A stretch of DNA of 64,000 nucleotides from contig QLIY01000591.1 of the NCBI GenBank assembly GCA_003260075.1, forward strand, positions 38,487 through 102,486. Direction: 5' to 3'. Shown here piece after piece: positions 11,101 through 24,200 of the stretch (position 1 is the stretch's first letter; every line of letters begins with the position of its first letter). A program made the position numbers and the translations under genes. The notes beneath the pieces are model-generated. The model was not told the origin of the DNA and searched no databases. It saw only the letters and a program-made list of their open reading frames with translations. This stretch comes from Phallusia mammillata. Taxonomy: Eukaryota; Chordata; Ascidiacea; Phlebobranchia; Ascidiidae.

Positions 11101-14100
11101 AACTTATGAGTCAGGCTAGTGCTACAGGCTTTTCGGTGTATTATGTGCCACTAAAAACATGTAGGGGAGAGCGGGGTATAATGGGACACTTTAGCGGAAA
11201 CCGTCGTAGCTTCGTTAACACTGGGAATATTAAACCCAAACTTACATGACAGGTAGTTCAATCCATCTACTACAGAAACCACCCCCCAATAACCAAGCCT
11301 TACTTTACAAACAACAATTTATTTTAAATTTCCCAAGGGTCCATTTTTTCCCATTTTGAGGTTTTGTCATACTGCACTAAAATGAAAGAGAACAAAATAC
11401 ACAAAATAGCAACAAATTGTTTTTTTTGCATTTATAAACAAAGTAGAACAACAACGAATAGAACCAATGAACACTTTTTTTCAGTAACAGGCCTAATCAC
11501 TGGCATAAGTCGCAAATATAGGGAAAACACCGTTCACACTCTTCAACTCCAGCACATGAGTAATGTGCCCACCTATGACAGATACAGCAACAAATCCATT
11601 CTTCTGTAGAAGTGTATATAACTCCTCACAAAATAAGCAGGATGCATTCTTCTTCCTTATTAACTTTCACATTGTTTGCAGCTTTTTTGTACTTTAAAGA
11701 CTTCTTGCAGCGTTTCCCTTTTTGAAGTATTTTTTCTTTGTTTGGTGTTTGTAACTTCAACTTTGACAGATAAGGGGAGTTAGCCAATCTTTACCGGCTA
11801 AGCCAGTGTTTTGATTAAATTTGTTCTCTATGCTGTTTCTTTTAGCAACTTGAAATGCTAGTGCACGAAGTTACAGTGGCGCTTCCAAAATAATTTAACA
11901 TATTTAACCAATTGTTTTTCTTGTGAAGCAGAAAAAATTGGTTTGAAAAAAGTTCTACTAAATTTTAGTATTGGTAACATTTAAAAAACACAGTGACAGA
12001 GAAAAATAACCAAACATTAATAGGTAAATGCAGCTACTATACTGCAAAATCTGGGACACTATGTCTCGATCTAAATATCATGATCTGTTACAGTCATACA
12101 TTTCCTGCATGCTGTATTTAATGTCTGGCTTTTTCGGAACCATAACACCCTTTTTTGGTCTAAACTTTTTAAAGAACCGCCGAAGTCAAAATCTTTCCTT
12201 AACAAGATTGATACTCAAAATGGCCGCCTAAACACAGATTCGGCGCACGGTAGCGTAAGTAGGTCGTCTAAAAAAGGTCAACTTCATTTTACCCCGCTCT
12301 CCCCTACAAAAAATATCTTTTTCTTTTGTATTTTTCTGGTATTTCTTAAGCGTCTTTTCAAAAGTACAGATGACTGGGACCTGGTGTAACCATATAGATT
12401 ATGTTGCCTGCGCCAGCTAGGATTTAAACTGTGTATTTGCCATTTTTTGGTTATCTTGGGGTTTTTGGACAAACCTTGGGATTTTTGGTGAGGCAACCTT
12501 GGGATATCTTAAAATTCTCAGTGGCAGCCCTGCCAGAGACTACTCACAGTCATGTCTGTTTTGACTTCAAGAAAGAAAAAACAATAAAATATGGTGACGT
12601 CATAAACACAAAACACGTGACCAAACACCTTGGGTCATTTAAATATTTACCTTGGTAGGCTATCACATCTTTTCGATGGATTAAATATTAACTACAACGA
12701 CGTGAATGTGTTCCGCATACATTGGGCCAAGTTCACGACAAAGATTTTGAAGTAGAGTGACCATAAAAAACCATCGTTTGAACTAAGTTGCTGTTTTTCC
12801 AGGCCTACCAACCGAACCTCTTGACCGGATCCAGTTAATAATGTCAAGCAAATATCGCTTGGCGTATTGCGATGTCCCCCAAACCGAATGGCCCAACTTG
12901 AAGCAGGTTATGATGGGCCTAAACGGATACGGAAGTGACACAGAGCAAACGTTTCCAGTGAGTTTCTGGTCATAAACGTTGTTATTGTTTATTCCAGTCA
13001 AAAACAAAAGCAAGCAAATCTTTTTTTGACAGAAAAGCGCAATCGGCCAGACAAACCTACTGCACAAAGCCATAGGTCAGAATTTAACAATGCGAATTGC
13101 TGGGTTTCCACCATTCGTTGTGGACCGGCATTACACCACATTCATTGTTGTTTGTCACCCATTTGAACGTGCACTCTCAGCATACAAAAACAAGTTGACG
13201 AAACAGTGGAATGAAAAACCACCCCAGTTTTTGAAGAAAGCAGATCACATAAGGCTTAGTTTTGGGAGTCCAGAAAGAAAGAACGGTAAAGCTGGTATTT
13301 CAAGCATCTATTAACAGTTAACACACAGTGTTTGTGTTTCATATAGCTTAATTCTAAAGAAACAAACCTCAAATGAAAATAGCTTTGTGTTTAATTAAAC
13401 TGTCCTTACTTTATTTAGCCTATATACTTTTGTCAATATTTGCTTTAGTTTTAACGTAAACAAGTTAGAAACAAATAAACATTTTTGGGCATTTCTTGCA
13501 TCAATGCAAACATATTCCACCAAACAATACTTGCATAAATTCTGTTTTTTATATTTTTGTTTCCATATCGTTAATTGTAATGTCTGTAGTGTAGTCTAAC
13601 CATCACATGGTTCCCGCATATCAAAAATGGCATAGCCCATTCACACACGTTAACTGTGGTTTAAATGTTACATAGCCTAATACCTGTAATTTGGCGCTTA
13701 CACCCCCTTAACTGTGTCCTAGATAAGTAAATCATTTACTTAATTGATTACTTTATTCGGTAAATTCTTGATATCATCTCAACAAAACGTTTTTTCGTAG
13801 GAACCGAGAGAAGTCCAACATTTGAAGAATTCGTTAAATACCTTTACGACGCAAACAACACCAATATTAACGGACAGGACAACCACTGGAACAGCGTTAA
13901 TGTCATTTGCTTTCCCTGCCAGAATCGGTATGATGTTATAGCGAAGATCGAAACGATAGAAGAAGATTTACGGTAAGACAATATTTTCCGTGGTTTCTAA
14001 CTTGCAGTGGCGACTCGTGCCTAAAATTTCTGGGGGTGCTGCTCCAAATTTTAGCCTTTGTTTAGCATATACAAGTTGGCAATATATAGAAAAGCCACAT

Positions 14101-16149
14101 TTCTAGATTTCCAGCCATTGTTTTGCGCAGAAAAAGGTAATACAAATACAAAATTAGTAACTCCATTTTGACGTAATTTTTGTTACGCAATAATGTGCAC
14201 GAGTATAAACAGCAGACGGTATCATTGGGGGATTTTATTTACTTGCACAGCGACGGACCAAACTCAATAACATTAATAATGTTGCACAAAAACGCACGTG
14301 ACACAGACTCGAAACGAAGCGGATGTAAATACGGTAAACCCAACAACAATATTTTGAACAAAATAGTAATAAACGAGTCGAAAAGTAGTTCAGTTGGACA
14401 ACATTTAAGAATAACTGGTTATAACAATGACTACTAACTAACACACTTGCTATTCAGTCATTAATATGGTCATGTTTCATTTGAGTAACTTATAGTCACA
14501 GTCATTGTTTCAACATATCTCATGACACTTCACAGATTATTGCCACACAAAAAACTAGCCATAAAGCTTTTTATTGGTATCATAACTGACAAATTTAACA
14601 ACCACAGTACATTTGTGTCAGAACTTGGTTATCCCCCCCCCCCTGTGTACAGACTAATAATTGTCTTTCAGTTTGCTTATAATTCCTTTTTACAATGCAA
14701 TACTCCACCAAGATTTAAAATTTACAACACTTTCACTTAAATTTAACTCATATGATTAAACCTTGTGCTTCCTTTTTACAACCAACATGAATCATAAAGT
14801 TATAGGTTAGGCAAAATAATTAATAGCTTCTTCCTTGATTTCCAAATGACAACTAAGAAACTGTTTGTTTCTGTTTAGTGCTAGCACTACAAATGGAAGT
14901 CTTTTGGAAATAATGGTGTCTCTTAGAAAAGTTTGCATCCTTTTCAGTGTTGAAAAGAACCGTTTTGCTTGAAAGGACTCATAGAAATTGCAAAAAAGAT
15001 TTTGCATCTTAGTAATTTAACTTGTCAAAACATCATCTAGATTATTTTCAATGTAATCATGAACATCAGATCTACAGAAACATTTTTATTTCAGTAACTA
15101 GCTTTTCTTTGTCAACAATAGGATGTGCTTGGTGGCCACTACAATCTCTTCTGTATAACATTCATTCTTGAGAAACACTTCCAGATAAGCAAGTTAGCAG
15201 CTACTGTTTGGAGAAACAGTACATGTCCATTATATCAATACACATGATTGCACTTGGTTGTAAATACTGTCCACATGGTGTGTTAAGAAACCAAAACTTG
15301 AAATGGTCATCACTCAGTTATTTCAAAATTCCTGTTGCTTCTGCAATTGTTTGTTCTGCATTTGATATTGCCTGAATTACAGTGAGGCATTTAACTACAC
15401 AGTCACAGAGCTATTTTTCTTTGGTAGCATTTAGAACTAAAACTGAGTATTTCTTGTTGTTGCCTATTCCTGCATGACATATTTGGAATAGCAGACGTTT
15501 TATCCCATTCTGTCTTAAAACTTTTTTATTCAGTTATTTGTTATAAAGGTTAATCGTGACTTTTCATGGTGTTAGATACACTTTTTAATTCATTGATAAC
15601 TAAAAAAACTGAAGCCCACTAACAGTCCTATTAAAAAGTCACAACTAACCCTCAAACAAATACATTGATAGATGGCAAAACAGTTATTTAACTATACTCA
15701 CTGCAGAACTTAAGACTATAGTACACGGGTTTTGCCAAAATCCATAGAAAACACAAGTTGTCGCACGAACTGGATTGCAGCGTTTCGGATCATGGGGATG
15801 AAAATGGGGCGAAATTAGCGCTAATTTTGCATTTTGCCTTATGGGGCCGATTTATAAAATGATTAATTTAGATACTTTTGCGGTGTTTGATTTTGCAAAT
15901 TCTGCAAACCTCTGTTTTTTTTGCAAAATTCTGCAAACCTCTGTTTGATTTCGCAAATTCAAACCTCTTTATAACTGGATGCAAGTGTTGGTATTTCCGT
16001 TCTCATGCAAGTCATAAGATATTTTGAGTCATTTTGTTATTCTAGAATGTTCTGCACAAACATAAGGTGTTTGTTCATCGTTACGCATACTTCCTCTTGT
16101 TTATACTGTCGTTTCAAGTTTAAAGTAGGACACAGCCGCTCGTACTTAG

Positions 16150-16229
<80 letters not shown>

Positions 16230-18678
16230 TTAAAGGAAAAAAGGTTTCACGCAATAGCCAATATTTTGCTCTACTACATATAGCTTATTTTCGACTTTGT
16301 CGCCGGGGAATTCTGGGGCTATTCTTAGACTATTTTTAGTCATCTGGTAGTCTATTTTCTTCTATCTTTCTCCCTTTGGGGATGTGGAAGTTGATTTAAT
16401 CGTTCGCCTTTAAACGTTTACTCAAGAATACAAGGAAAGAAGAGACACCCTGTGTGGCTGTTAATCAGTCAGCTGTTATTGAGATGCAAAGATCAGACTT
16501 ACCAAACAATTTGCAATGAACATCATAGTTTACACTGTAGCCGCCTTTAACAAGTAGTCACCGAGGCAGGCGTGCCTACACATGCAACAACCAACAGAAA
16601 ACAAAATTGGAAAAGATTCTTCAACTAATCCACCTGGACAGCATAAAAGCAAAGATTTGTTTTGTGAAAAATTTAATTTCCATAATGGCATTTTTATTTG
16701 TTTATTTTAATCTCAGCTGATACTTCCCAGTTCTCACAATACATGTTAGCCTATATGAGGATATCATGAATACAATTTTCCAAGTGAATCTATTAAGGAC
16801 AAAAATTAACATGTAAGGATTATCTGCAATTTTCAAACGTTGTTTTTTTATGAAAAAGCTGTTTTCATAAAATCGAAAAAGTCACAACTTCAGCAAGAAC
16901 ACCAGCATTGTAGGCTATGATATGGCTGTTTGTAGCTTCATAAACGGAAACACAGTAGTTACATGAAGTCCAAAGCATCTAGTGTCAGTGTATTAAATGT
17001 CAGAAAAATTACATTAACCAATTTAAAACAAAAAATGTATTTTGCTTTTTTGTCGTGTTATGCATCATTATTTTATATCAATATTTGTGTCTGTTTGATT
17101 AAAATTTATGACATCAGAAAATACAAAATAAAACACTGGCATTTATGTTTCCCTTTTCTTTGTCTTTATGCCTGTTGGTATTGCAAGCCAGGTGCCATCT
17201 ATCAACCTAGGTTTGGTATGATGGAAGGCTGAAGATGTTTCTTCTTTGGTAAGGATACTTTAAAATCAATGTCTTGTTTATTTTAAAGCCCAATCATTAG
17301 GGCAAGTTTTTGCAACTTTTGCAACTTTTTTTTACAGCTTCCGGCAGCTTCCTAAATACTCAGAATTTATGTAGTATGATGTAATAAGCTGTTTGTAGGA
17401 ATTTTATGTTGCAACTTTTTGCAACTTTTTTCTATTTTTCGTGCAACTTTTGACTGCAACTTTTATCAAGTATTGCGCAAAATGTAAAGGAGTGATTTAA
17501 AAAACATGCTATAAAACTATTTTTAGTATGGTTCTATTCTCTTTGATTTGCATAACAAAGAGCTATGTGATGGATTAGCTGCATCTCAATGTCATCTATG
17601 ACGCAACAGTTGGCTTGCAAGCTTGAAGTTCAACAACCCCAGCCAAGCATAAAGTTTTATATGAAAGTGCATTCGTTATTTTGCAAGTTAGAAGCGATAA
17701 CCTTGATATCTGTTAAGATGACAGTCTAAGGCAGGGATTGTCCAACCCGCGGCCCGCTAGTAATGTTAACTCCAAGAAGTATGCATAAATGCAACTTGTG
17801 CATAAATGCAACTTTTTACTGCAACTTTTGTTGAAATTAAGTGAAACTTTCTCACGTTTTTAGTGCAACAAAAACTTGCCCTACCAATCATCCAACAGTT
17901 TCTTCATTATTAAGGTGAACTTAACTGGCCACATTTTTTAGTTTTTCACTATTTTAAGCTGCAAGTTTATGTGCACACTTAGTTATCTTATCATAGAACT
18001 GTTAAACGTATTGCTACTTTTCATAGGTTTGTACCTGACAATTCAAACTGCTTTGTTTAACACTTTTTATTATTTTAAATATCTGTGCAGACAACATTTT
18101 TATTGCTTAAAACTGTCAGGATTATCATATTTACTACATTTTATGATCAAGATTAGTTTTTTAAAACAATATTTTCACAAATTTGCTAGCAAACGAACAT
18201 TTTCGCCCAACTAGTCCCAATAAAAGAGCTTTCCTGCAAATATTGCGCCTTGCCTAGCAACCAATGACGTCACTTTTACGTCACATTTAAATTTTCTTGT
18301 CAGCAAGGCAATTTAGAAATAAAAAATATTTGGGCGTTATAGGCCCAGTAATAAAAAAATCATAAGGCAAGGCTAGTAAGCTCCCTAAAACATGTTTTTT
18401 GGGGTTTTAAAGTTATTTTTTTTATTCACACTTTTGTTTAAATACTCAGGTATTTACTGAAGTTACTCGGTGCACCCGGCAGCCTTGGAATGCCGGAAGG
18501 TTATTCAAAGAGCGGAAAAAGTGGAACTGATATCCAAGTGGATCCCAACTTTAAACGTTTAACCCAGAAGCAAATTAAAATGCTTTACCAAGTTTATCAA
18601 ACTGACTTTCAAATGTTTCAATACGAAACGGGAAATATTTTAAAAGAGTCAATACCTTCGGTTTCACCAAGGGACTAA
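8135..18678 (+). CDS. Carbohydrate sulfotransferase-like paralogue (copy B) with degenerate PAPS motifs
   Basis: Exons: 8135-8375, 12803-12957, 13033-13285, 13801-13972, 18450-18678. These join in phase into 349 aa plus stop; exons 2 to 4 have exactly the lengths of copy A's exons. Exon 1 encodes a type II membrane start: MMRKGHH followed by a hydrophobic anchor (about residues 8-20) and a charged stem. The 5'-phosphosulfate loop reads CDVPQTEWPNLKQV instead of copy A's CPVPKTGCSNMKRV (Lys, Gly and Cys lost), and the 3'-phosphate loop reads VVCHPFERALSAY (Arg to Cys). The C-terminal block HWNSVNVICFPC is intact, and the protein ends 15 residues beyond the YET at which copy A stops. No frameshift or stop was seen. 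It is either a non-catalytic paralogue or a young pseudogene still open. Start chosen at the first of two ATGs before the anchor. Confidence 0.82.
8812..8821. mobile_element. Right end of a hAT-like MITE
   Basis: The segment leading to 8821 ends GGTTGCCGACCCCTG, the inverted form of the CAGGGGTCGGCAACC terminus seen at 22650. No matching left end was found, so it is truncated. Confidence 0.45.
10139..10556 (+). repeat. Nested direct repeats A-B-A'
   Basis: Block A (10139-10217, CCAAAAACTGCCGCAG...ACGAAACAAAC) recurs as A' (10482-10556) with one visible change. Between them lies block B, the second copy of 7441-7708. The arrangement looks like insertion of a copy of B together with duplication of A. 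It lies in intron 1 of sulfotransferase copy B. Confidence 0.7.
11164..12304 (-). mobile_element. Degenerate pogo/Tigger-like DNA transposon (TA-flanked)
   Basis: The ends GGGGAGAGCGGGGT and ACCCCGCTCTCCCC are inverted and flanked by TA on both sides, as in Tc1/mariner/pogo elements. On the minus strand a fragment resembling the pogo/Tc5 HTH region (GLAGKDWL, near 11779-11820) is followed, lower in coordinate, by a PHD-like cysteine/histidine segment (near 11539-11650: CLFCEE, then after a frameshift WICCCICHRWAHYSCAGVEE). A PHD-like end after the DDE domain is known in pogo-like transposases. The catalytic DDE region between them appears deleted. It lies in intron 1 of sulfotransferase copy B. 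Confidence 0.7.
14633..14643. other. Probable assembly gap placeholder (C run of 11)
   Basis: Homopolymer C run in a sulfotransferase intron; length fits the 10-C class seen across the window plus one native C. No flanking duplication was noticed here. Confidence 0.5.
16150..16229. other. Probable assembly gap placeholder (80 C)
   Basis: An uninterrupted 80-C tract in the last intron of sulfotransferase copy B. Uninterrupted pure tracts of this length recur six more times in the window, once as G. Read as a sized gap or a sequencing artefact rather than biology. Confidence 0.7.
17298..17883. mobile_element. hAT element (TAGGGCAAG termini), 586 bp
   Basis: The left end TAGGGCAAGTTTTTGCAAC and right end GTGCAACAAAAACTTGCCCTA are inverted, and the element is bounded by perfect 8-bp duplications CCAATCAT (17290-17297 and 17884-17891). 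Internally there are many subterminal GCAACTTTT repeats, typical of hAT transposase-binding sites, and near 17735 another hAT-like end (CAGGGATTGTCCAACCCGC) that may be a nested insertion. Confidence 0.85.
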
Positions 18679-21269
18679 AAACGTATACAGACGGAGGATT
18701 TTAAAGACACTGTAAAATGTGAAAATTCTTGTTTGAACAATTGTCGTTTAGCCGTTGTGAAACGCATCGGTTCACGTGAAAACAGTATTTTAAGACTATC
18801 GAAATAAAACTAACGTTCCACGTCGGATACAGCTTTTTAGGTTAAAACATTGTAGGCTACTGTCGCCTATAAACTAAGTTGTGTTCTCATAAAACAGTGG
18901 TTCTCAAACTTTTTTGACCGCGACCCAAATCTGAGTTTTATGAACATCTCACGACCCAAGCCTCAAACATAAAAAAATGTATTTTTTCTGATATGCATGA
19001 AAAAAGACGCAGACGGCCATTTGTAGTAGGCCTACACAGTACTATGAAACAATTATTTATTATAAACAAATGATTGATTGATTTTAGCGGGTTTGTTGAA
19101 ATTGAAACTTTTCTTTCATAAATTTTCAATGCACGGCTCTATTTTTCATTCAAGAGACCACTTGATATTTTATGTTCAGTAAAAGGTCTGTGATTCGACT
19201 TTTAACTGTGCTGTTCGATAACGAGGCGGACTGCAATTGTGAGGCCACGTCGTCGCCGCATAGGAGGCTGCCCATGTCAAAATGGCTGCAGGCTTAACGA
19301 CGTCGATTCGTTCGACAACACCGCATAATGCATTGTGGCTTTGCAGCACCATGATCGTTGATAGAAGTGAATCCCAAATCTAAAAATGTTTCCTTGTACG
19401 AATGCTTACTCATCCTTAAACGCTAACTGTTACATCTCCAAGTTTAGTTTCGCATGATTAACTTGTCCTATTATTTCCCATGCTACGACGTTACAATCGC
19501 CATTTGCTTAACAGTAAAGTTGGAAGCCTTCTGTATGTGGCAATGATTGGTTCATTTTACTGTACAACGTGGTCGAGTGAGGTGACTTTATTTCTACATA
19601 AGGTAAATTCGTTTGTGTTTACTTAATGCAGTAATAGTTCGTTCAGAATTGAATCACTACAGCGCGACCCATTTTTTGACCCTGCGCGACCCATGTTTGG
19701 GTCGCGACCCATACTTTGAGAACCACTGTCATAAAACATTTTATGGATGACACAATTAATGATACTTCCCTTTGTTAACTTTAGGCTGGAGGTGAATATG
19801 AAGCCAAAAATCAGACCACACCAAGCCTAAGAATACGTATATAGTGACGTCATAAATACTTGAGAAGTGGGCGGAATAACAAAGTAAATCTACTTCTCGG
19901 AGCAAAACAAATGTCAAATTGCAACTTTGCTTTGGTGGGAGGGATTACTTGTTCTGACCAGAGCCAATACATGCGATCAAATCTAACTTTTAAACGGTGT
20001 TATTCACGCCCGAATGTCGTCAGGTCTAGCAATAACACAAAAAACGAAATTTAGGATCCAGTGATACAACCAGTAAAAGCTGACGTATCTCTTGAGTTTA
20101 ACAAACCGTTCTGTGCAGATGATGCAATGCAACCATTTGATAAAAAAATGTGTTGTTAGGCCTATTTTGGTTGTATTAACCTTATAATTGGTGTAGCGGC
20201 TGTAGCCTATGTGTTACAGCCGGGTTCTGAAACCCTGGTCCATTAGATACCAAACATTTTTGCTCTTATAAAAGTATGAAAAATATTCTTGAGCCTGAAG
20301 TATTGCGATTTGCTGCAAAGCTAAAATTCCACAAACTTAGGTTTTGGATTTACTTCATTAAAGGGCGCATAAATGAAAAGTACATCATACACAACAGACA
20401 AATAGGAGAGAAACTCTTTTGACCGGGGGATTTGGGGCCGCATTCTTTCACACAGACACAAAGATGGTTGGATCAGTAGGATTTGAACTTTGACGAACTT
20501 GTACATTTGACATCAATTTTCACTGAACTCAAAAGATATATATCCACACTTGAAGTTGGATTTTACAGTAGCACCCATTCAAGATGATACAAACTCTTTT
20601 TTTAACACAGAAAAGTCGGTTTATGGCAGTCAACTGGGCATTTGTAAGATTCGCATTCAATGCATTCAAAACAGCAAGCACTCGCATTATTCGGTGAAAC
20701 ACCATTGAGACTGCAGTTTATTGCAGACGGGGTTCACATACTCTTAAGGCACAGTGTCAATCATACCAGCATACCGCTAACATACACACTCACGCATTTG
20801 CCACAGAAAGGGGGTTTGTTGCGTCACAGCCGGGGTCACACACGCAATTGTGATGTCACATTTTGGTCACGCGTCAGGCATTTAACACAAACGCACGCAC
20901 AGCCGAAGAAAGGGCGAACAGTCGCTGCTTTTGCTGTCTGAAAAAAAGTGTGTGTTAAAAAATGGATATGATTTTTACAAGTGGAAATATACAATGAAAT
21001 CAAGAAACTTATTTTTGACAACGTATTGTTGCAATTTTTCGATTTGACTGTATCTAACAATCAATAAAACATTTGTAATTTATAATATCGCTTTTAGAGG
21101 TAGGTTTTAAAATAAAGTATTTTTTAGACCAAAAAAAGTGTAAAACACATTTCTGCAATTAAACGTAATACATCTAACTCAGCAGAAAATGTGTAAGGAC
21201 AATATAAAATTTGAATACTTTTACTGGTGATAACAGGATAAAAATTAGCGCCCAACCTTTAAGTTTTGG
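18679..21269. other. Spacer between sulfotransferase B and the importin 3' end
   Basis: Contains one hAT MITE (18895-19728). The rest, including several 60-90-codon open frames near 19860-20940, shows no recognisable domain or splice structure. The two flanking genes converge here, so 3' UTRs of both are expected in this stretch. Confidence 0.5.
18895..19728. mobile_element. hAT MITE, 834 bp
   Basis: Inverted ends CAGTGGTTCTCAAACTTT and CTTTGAGAACCACTG, with GACCGCGACCCA and GGGTCGCGACCCA subterminally. Flanked by a perfect 8-bp duplication TCATAAAA (18887-18894 and 19729-19736). Confidence 0.9.
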
Positions 21270-24200
21270 TCATTCCCTGTTTAACTTTCTTATTTCCTTT
21301 GTTCCCCAAATTGCCAAGCTCTTCGTTTTCGACGTTTTTGAACGACGTCCCTCAGTCAACAAGTCACCTATGGCTGTTTTTGATTGAATCAACTTGGATA
21401 GGTTTGCTCCAGCAGATGGTCCAAACGCAACGCACAGATCACTACAAATAAGCAAAGGAGGTCAAAAAACGTATTGCCAGAAAGTTTGTTGTCTCAGAAA
21501 AGGCTTTTAAAGAATGATACTTCAGTAAAGAAGTACCTTCATCAAACAATAATGAAATTGTGTTACATACGGACAATTTACAGAACAGCAACTGTAAAAC
21601 CAACAGGTCACAAATTTAAGGCATTATTTTTACTTTGAGAAATATAGCATATTTTTGGGTTTTTTTCTTTTATAATGGTTAATAGGGACAAATAAGTTAA
21701 GTATTTAGGGCGCTAATATCAGAATGTTTTTCGACATTAGCATTCTCGCAAACCAAAATTTTATTTTATCTGTTTCCAGTGGTTTTAAGCAATGACAATA
21801 ATGCTTTTAGTTCAAACGGGCGGCACAAGATTACAACTTATAATCTAGCGGTTATACGGCGATTTCGTCAACCATGACTTCTTGCAAAACACGAATACCA
21901 AACACTGTGACTGCAAATTAACAGTAGTTTATACATAGCAATTGTAGGTTAAAGCAGAAGCAACATTGTATGAAATAAATTCACGGTACCCGAGCAGACC
22001 AGAGGCTGCAGCAACAGTCCCCTCCGAGTGATCCTCGTCTTTGGCGATGCTCTCGATAAACGACAGAATAAAGACAATGTGATCGTTCACCAAGGCTACG
22101 TCCTCTGCCCCCCCCCCCCCCCCCCCCCCCCCTGATCGTTCACCAAGGCTACGTCCTCTGCAACACAAAAAATATAAGTAACAGTTTAAATCTGACTACA
22201 GTGTTTTTGTAGAGTGGTTTTCGAGTGCTCAGTCAATATTGATGTCTATCTTTGAGGAAATGATATGGGGTCAGACTTTAATGCTACACACCGCTAATTT
22301 CCTTCTCGTTGTCCCCTTTTAGTCCTTGGATAATTCCTGTGTAAGCTTCCAGGCAGCTCTCCCTTAGCTCATTGAGGTAATCAACCATGTCATAGTCCGT
22401 CTGAGAATAGTAAAAAAATAATGTTTTACACTACTAACGCAAGCGAATCTACAGGAATCAAGTAGAAATTGGTGTTCGTTTTCAAAGAGTTTGGTCGTGA
22501 ACTACATAGTTTGTTGTTTAAGAAACGCAGGTTAAAAGTATTCTGTTTAACAGCTAATTCACTACAGACTATGACGACACGAGTGTATGACGTGAAATAA
22601 TATTGAGTACTAGAATTCCTTCTGTACCACTGTGTGCCAGCCTCTACAGCAGGGGTCGGCAACCTTTGAGGCGACGCGTGCCAATGTACTTGTTATTTCC
22701 ATGTGTTAATGACCTCGCGTGCCAACGTTTTTCTAAATAATAGTGGTTCGTGCCAGCAAATATCAATAATAAAGAGAAAGTAGAGCGTTTTGTGCATGTA
22801 AGGCAAAATTTTAAGACAAAGGCAAAAAACTATAAACAAGCAGTGTAACAGGTTAAATCGTTGCTTCAATATTAACACGCAAATCGGTTGGCGTGCCATG
22901 AAAAACCACCTCTAGCCAGGGGTTGCCGACCCCTGATCTACAGTCTACTACAGGCCTTGAAACAGTTTATTTTTATTCAAGGACTAAATGAAAATGTTAA
23001 ATAATAAAGTGTGTATTGTGTGTGATCAGGCGGTTGGAGGCTTAATCAAGTTCGCGGATCAGGTGAGAAACAAAGATCTAAAATTTGATATGAACGCATA
23101 AGGTTACCTTATCAACATGAGCACTGGCGGCCTGTTGCAGTGTCTGCATCACAATGTCTAAGTACTTCGAGAATTTTCCTCCTACAGCGAGAGCAATGTC
23201 GCCAAACACAGAAAGAATATGTGGCTTTACACTCCGATGTACGCTGGCATCTGATAGGTTCGTCAGCAGTTCAGTCATTATTTCGTCACAATAGGGCAAG
23301 ACCTGGCGACCCACTGCACGACAGATGTCACCAACCACTCCAACTGCTGCTATGCAGACCTGTGTGACGTAATAAAGTTAAAACAGGATGTATATTTACA
23401 CATTATGGGATTTGCTAGCAAGGGATCGAAATGTTCTGTTTGAGCGAAAAACGAACATCTCATGTTATTCGTCGTTCGGCCTTGTGTGTTTGAATATTAT
23501 GATGTCACACATTCACAACGTAACAATACAGGTTCGTGTCACGATGCTCAAAGGTTGTAGACAAGTTTGATCATGACTTGAGATTTTCTACATAATGTTA
23601 TGCTTGGAAATCTCCAAAATCAACCATCACTTTTGAGTGTCAAAAATGGCAGTGTTTGGTATTGGCAACTTGGCCCCATTATTCAACAACACGGACAGGC
23701 TCTGGTTTTGCAATTTGCTGCAACTCGGCGAAACAGATTTTTCAAGTTGAGATTATTTTACCTGGTATTCTGCTTTGTTCTTGAGGCCAGCAATGAGAAA
23801 CTCCTTAAAGGCATCAGCATATTTCATAAATCCATCTTTGACAACTGTAATTACAATTTCGTTTATAATATCACAAAATGGACACAATTGTTGAAGCTTA
23901 CAAAAAATGTCAGAACATGCTTGAATCAGACTATAAAACATTTTGTATCATTTGCATGTTCTTTGTGGCTAAACTTATTGAACAAAATGCACAATAAACC
24001 GCAGTACAAAAGACAGTGTTTAATGACAGAAATCTGTAGCTATAGGTTGTAAAGTGTACCACAACTTAAAAAGAACCTCTTGTCTCTGCAAAAACTACTC
24101 ATGAGCCACCAACCAACAAGACTGGTGATATAGTCCTTTCCAGTCTTAGCAAGCTTTAAGTATGTAAGGAACTGTACCTTCAGTTAGAGTTCCCACTGCC

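Noticed and set aside
20660-21060. Overlapping frames of 74-93 codons on both strands
   Set aside because: No homology recognised, no splice context, and they lie in intergenic sequence between converging genes.
23600-24052. 150-codon plus-strand frame
   Set aside because: It overlaps importin exon 23762-23844 on the opposite strand, has skewed AT-rich composition and no domain.
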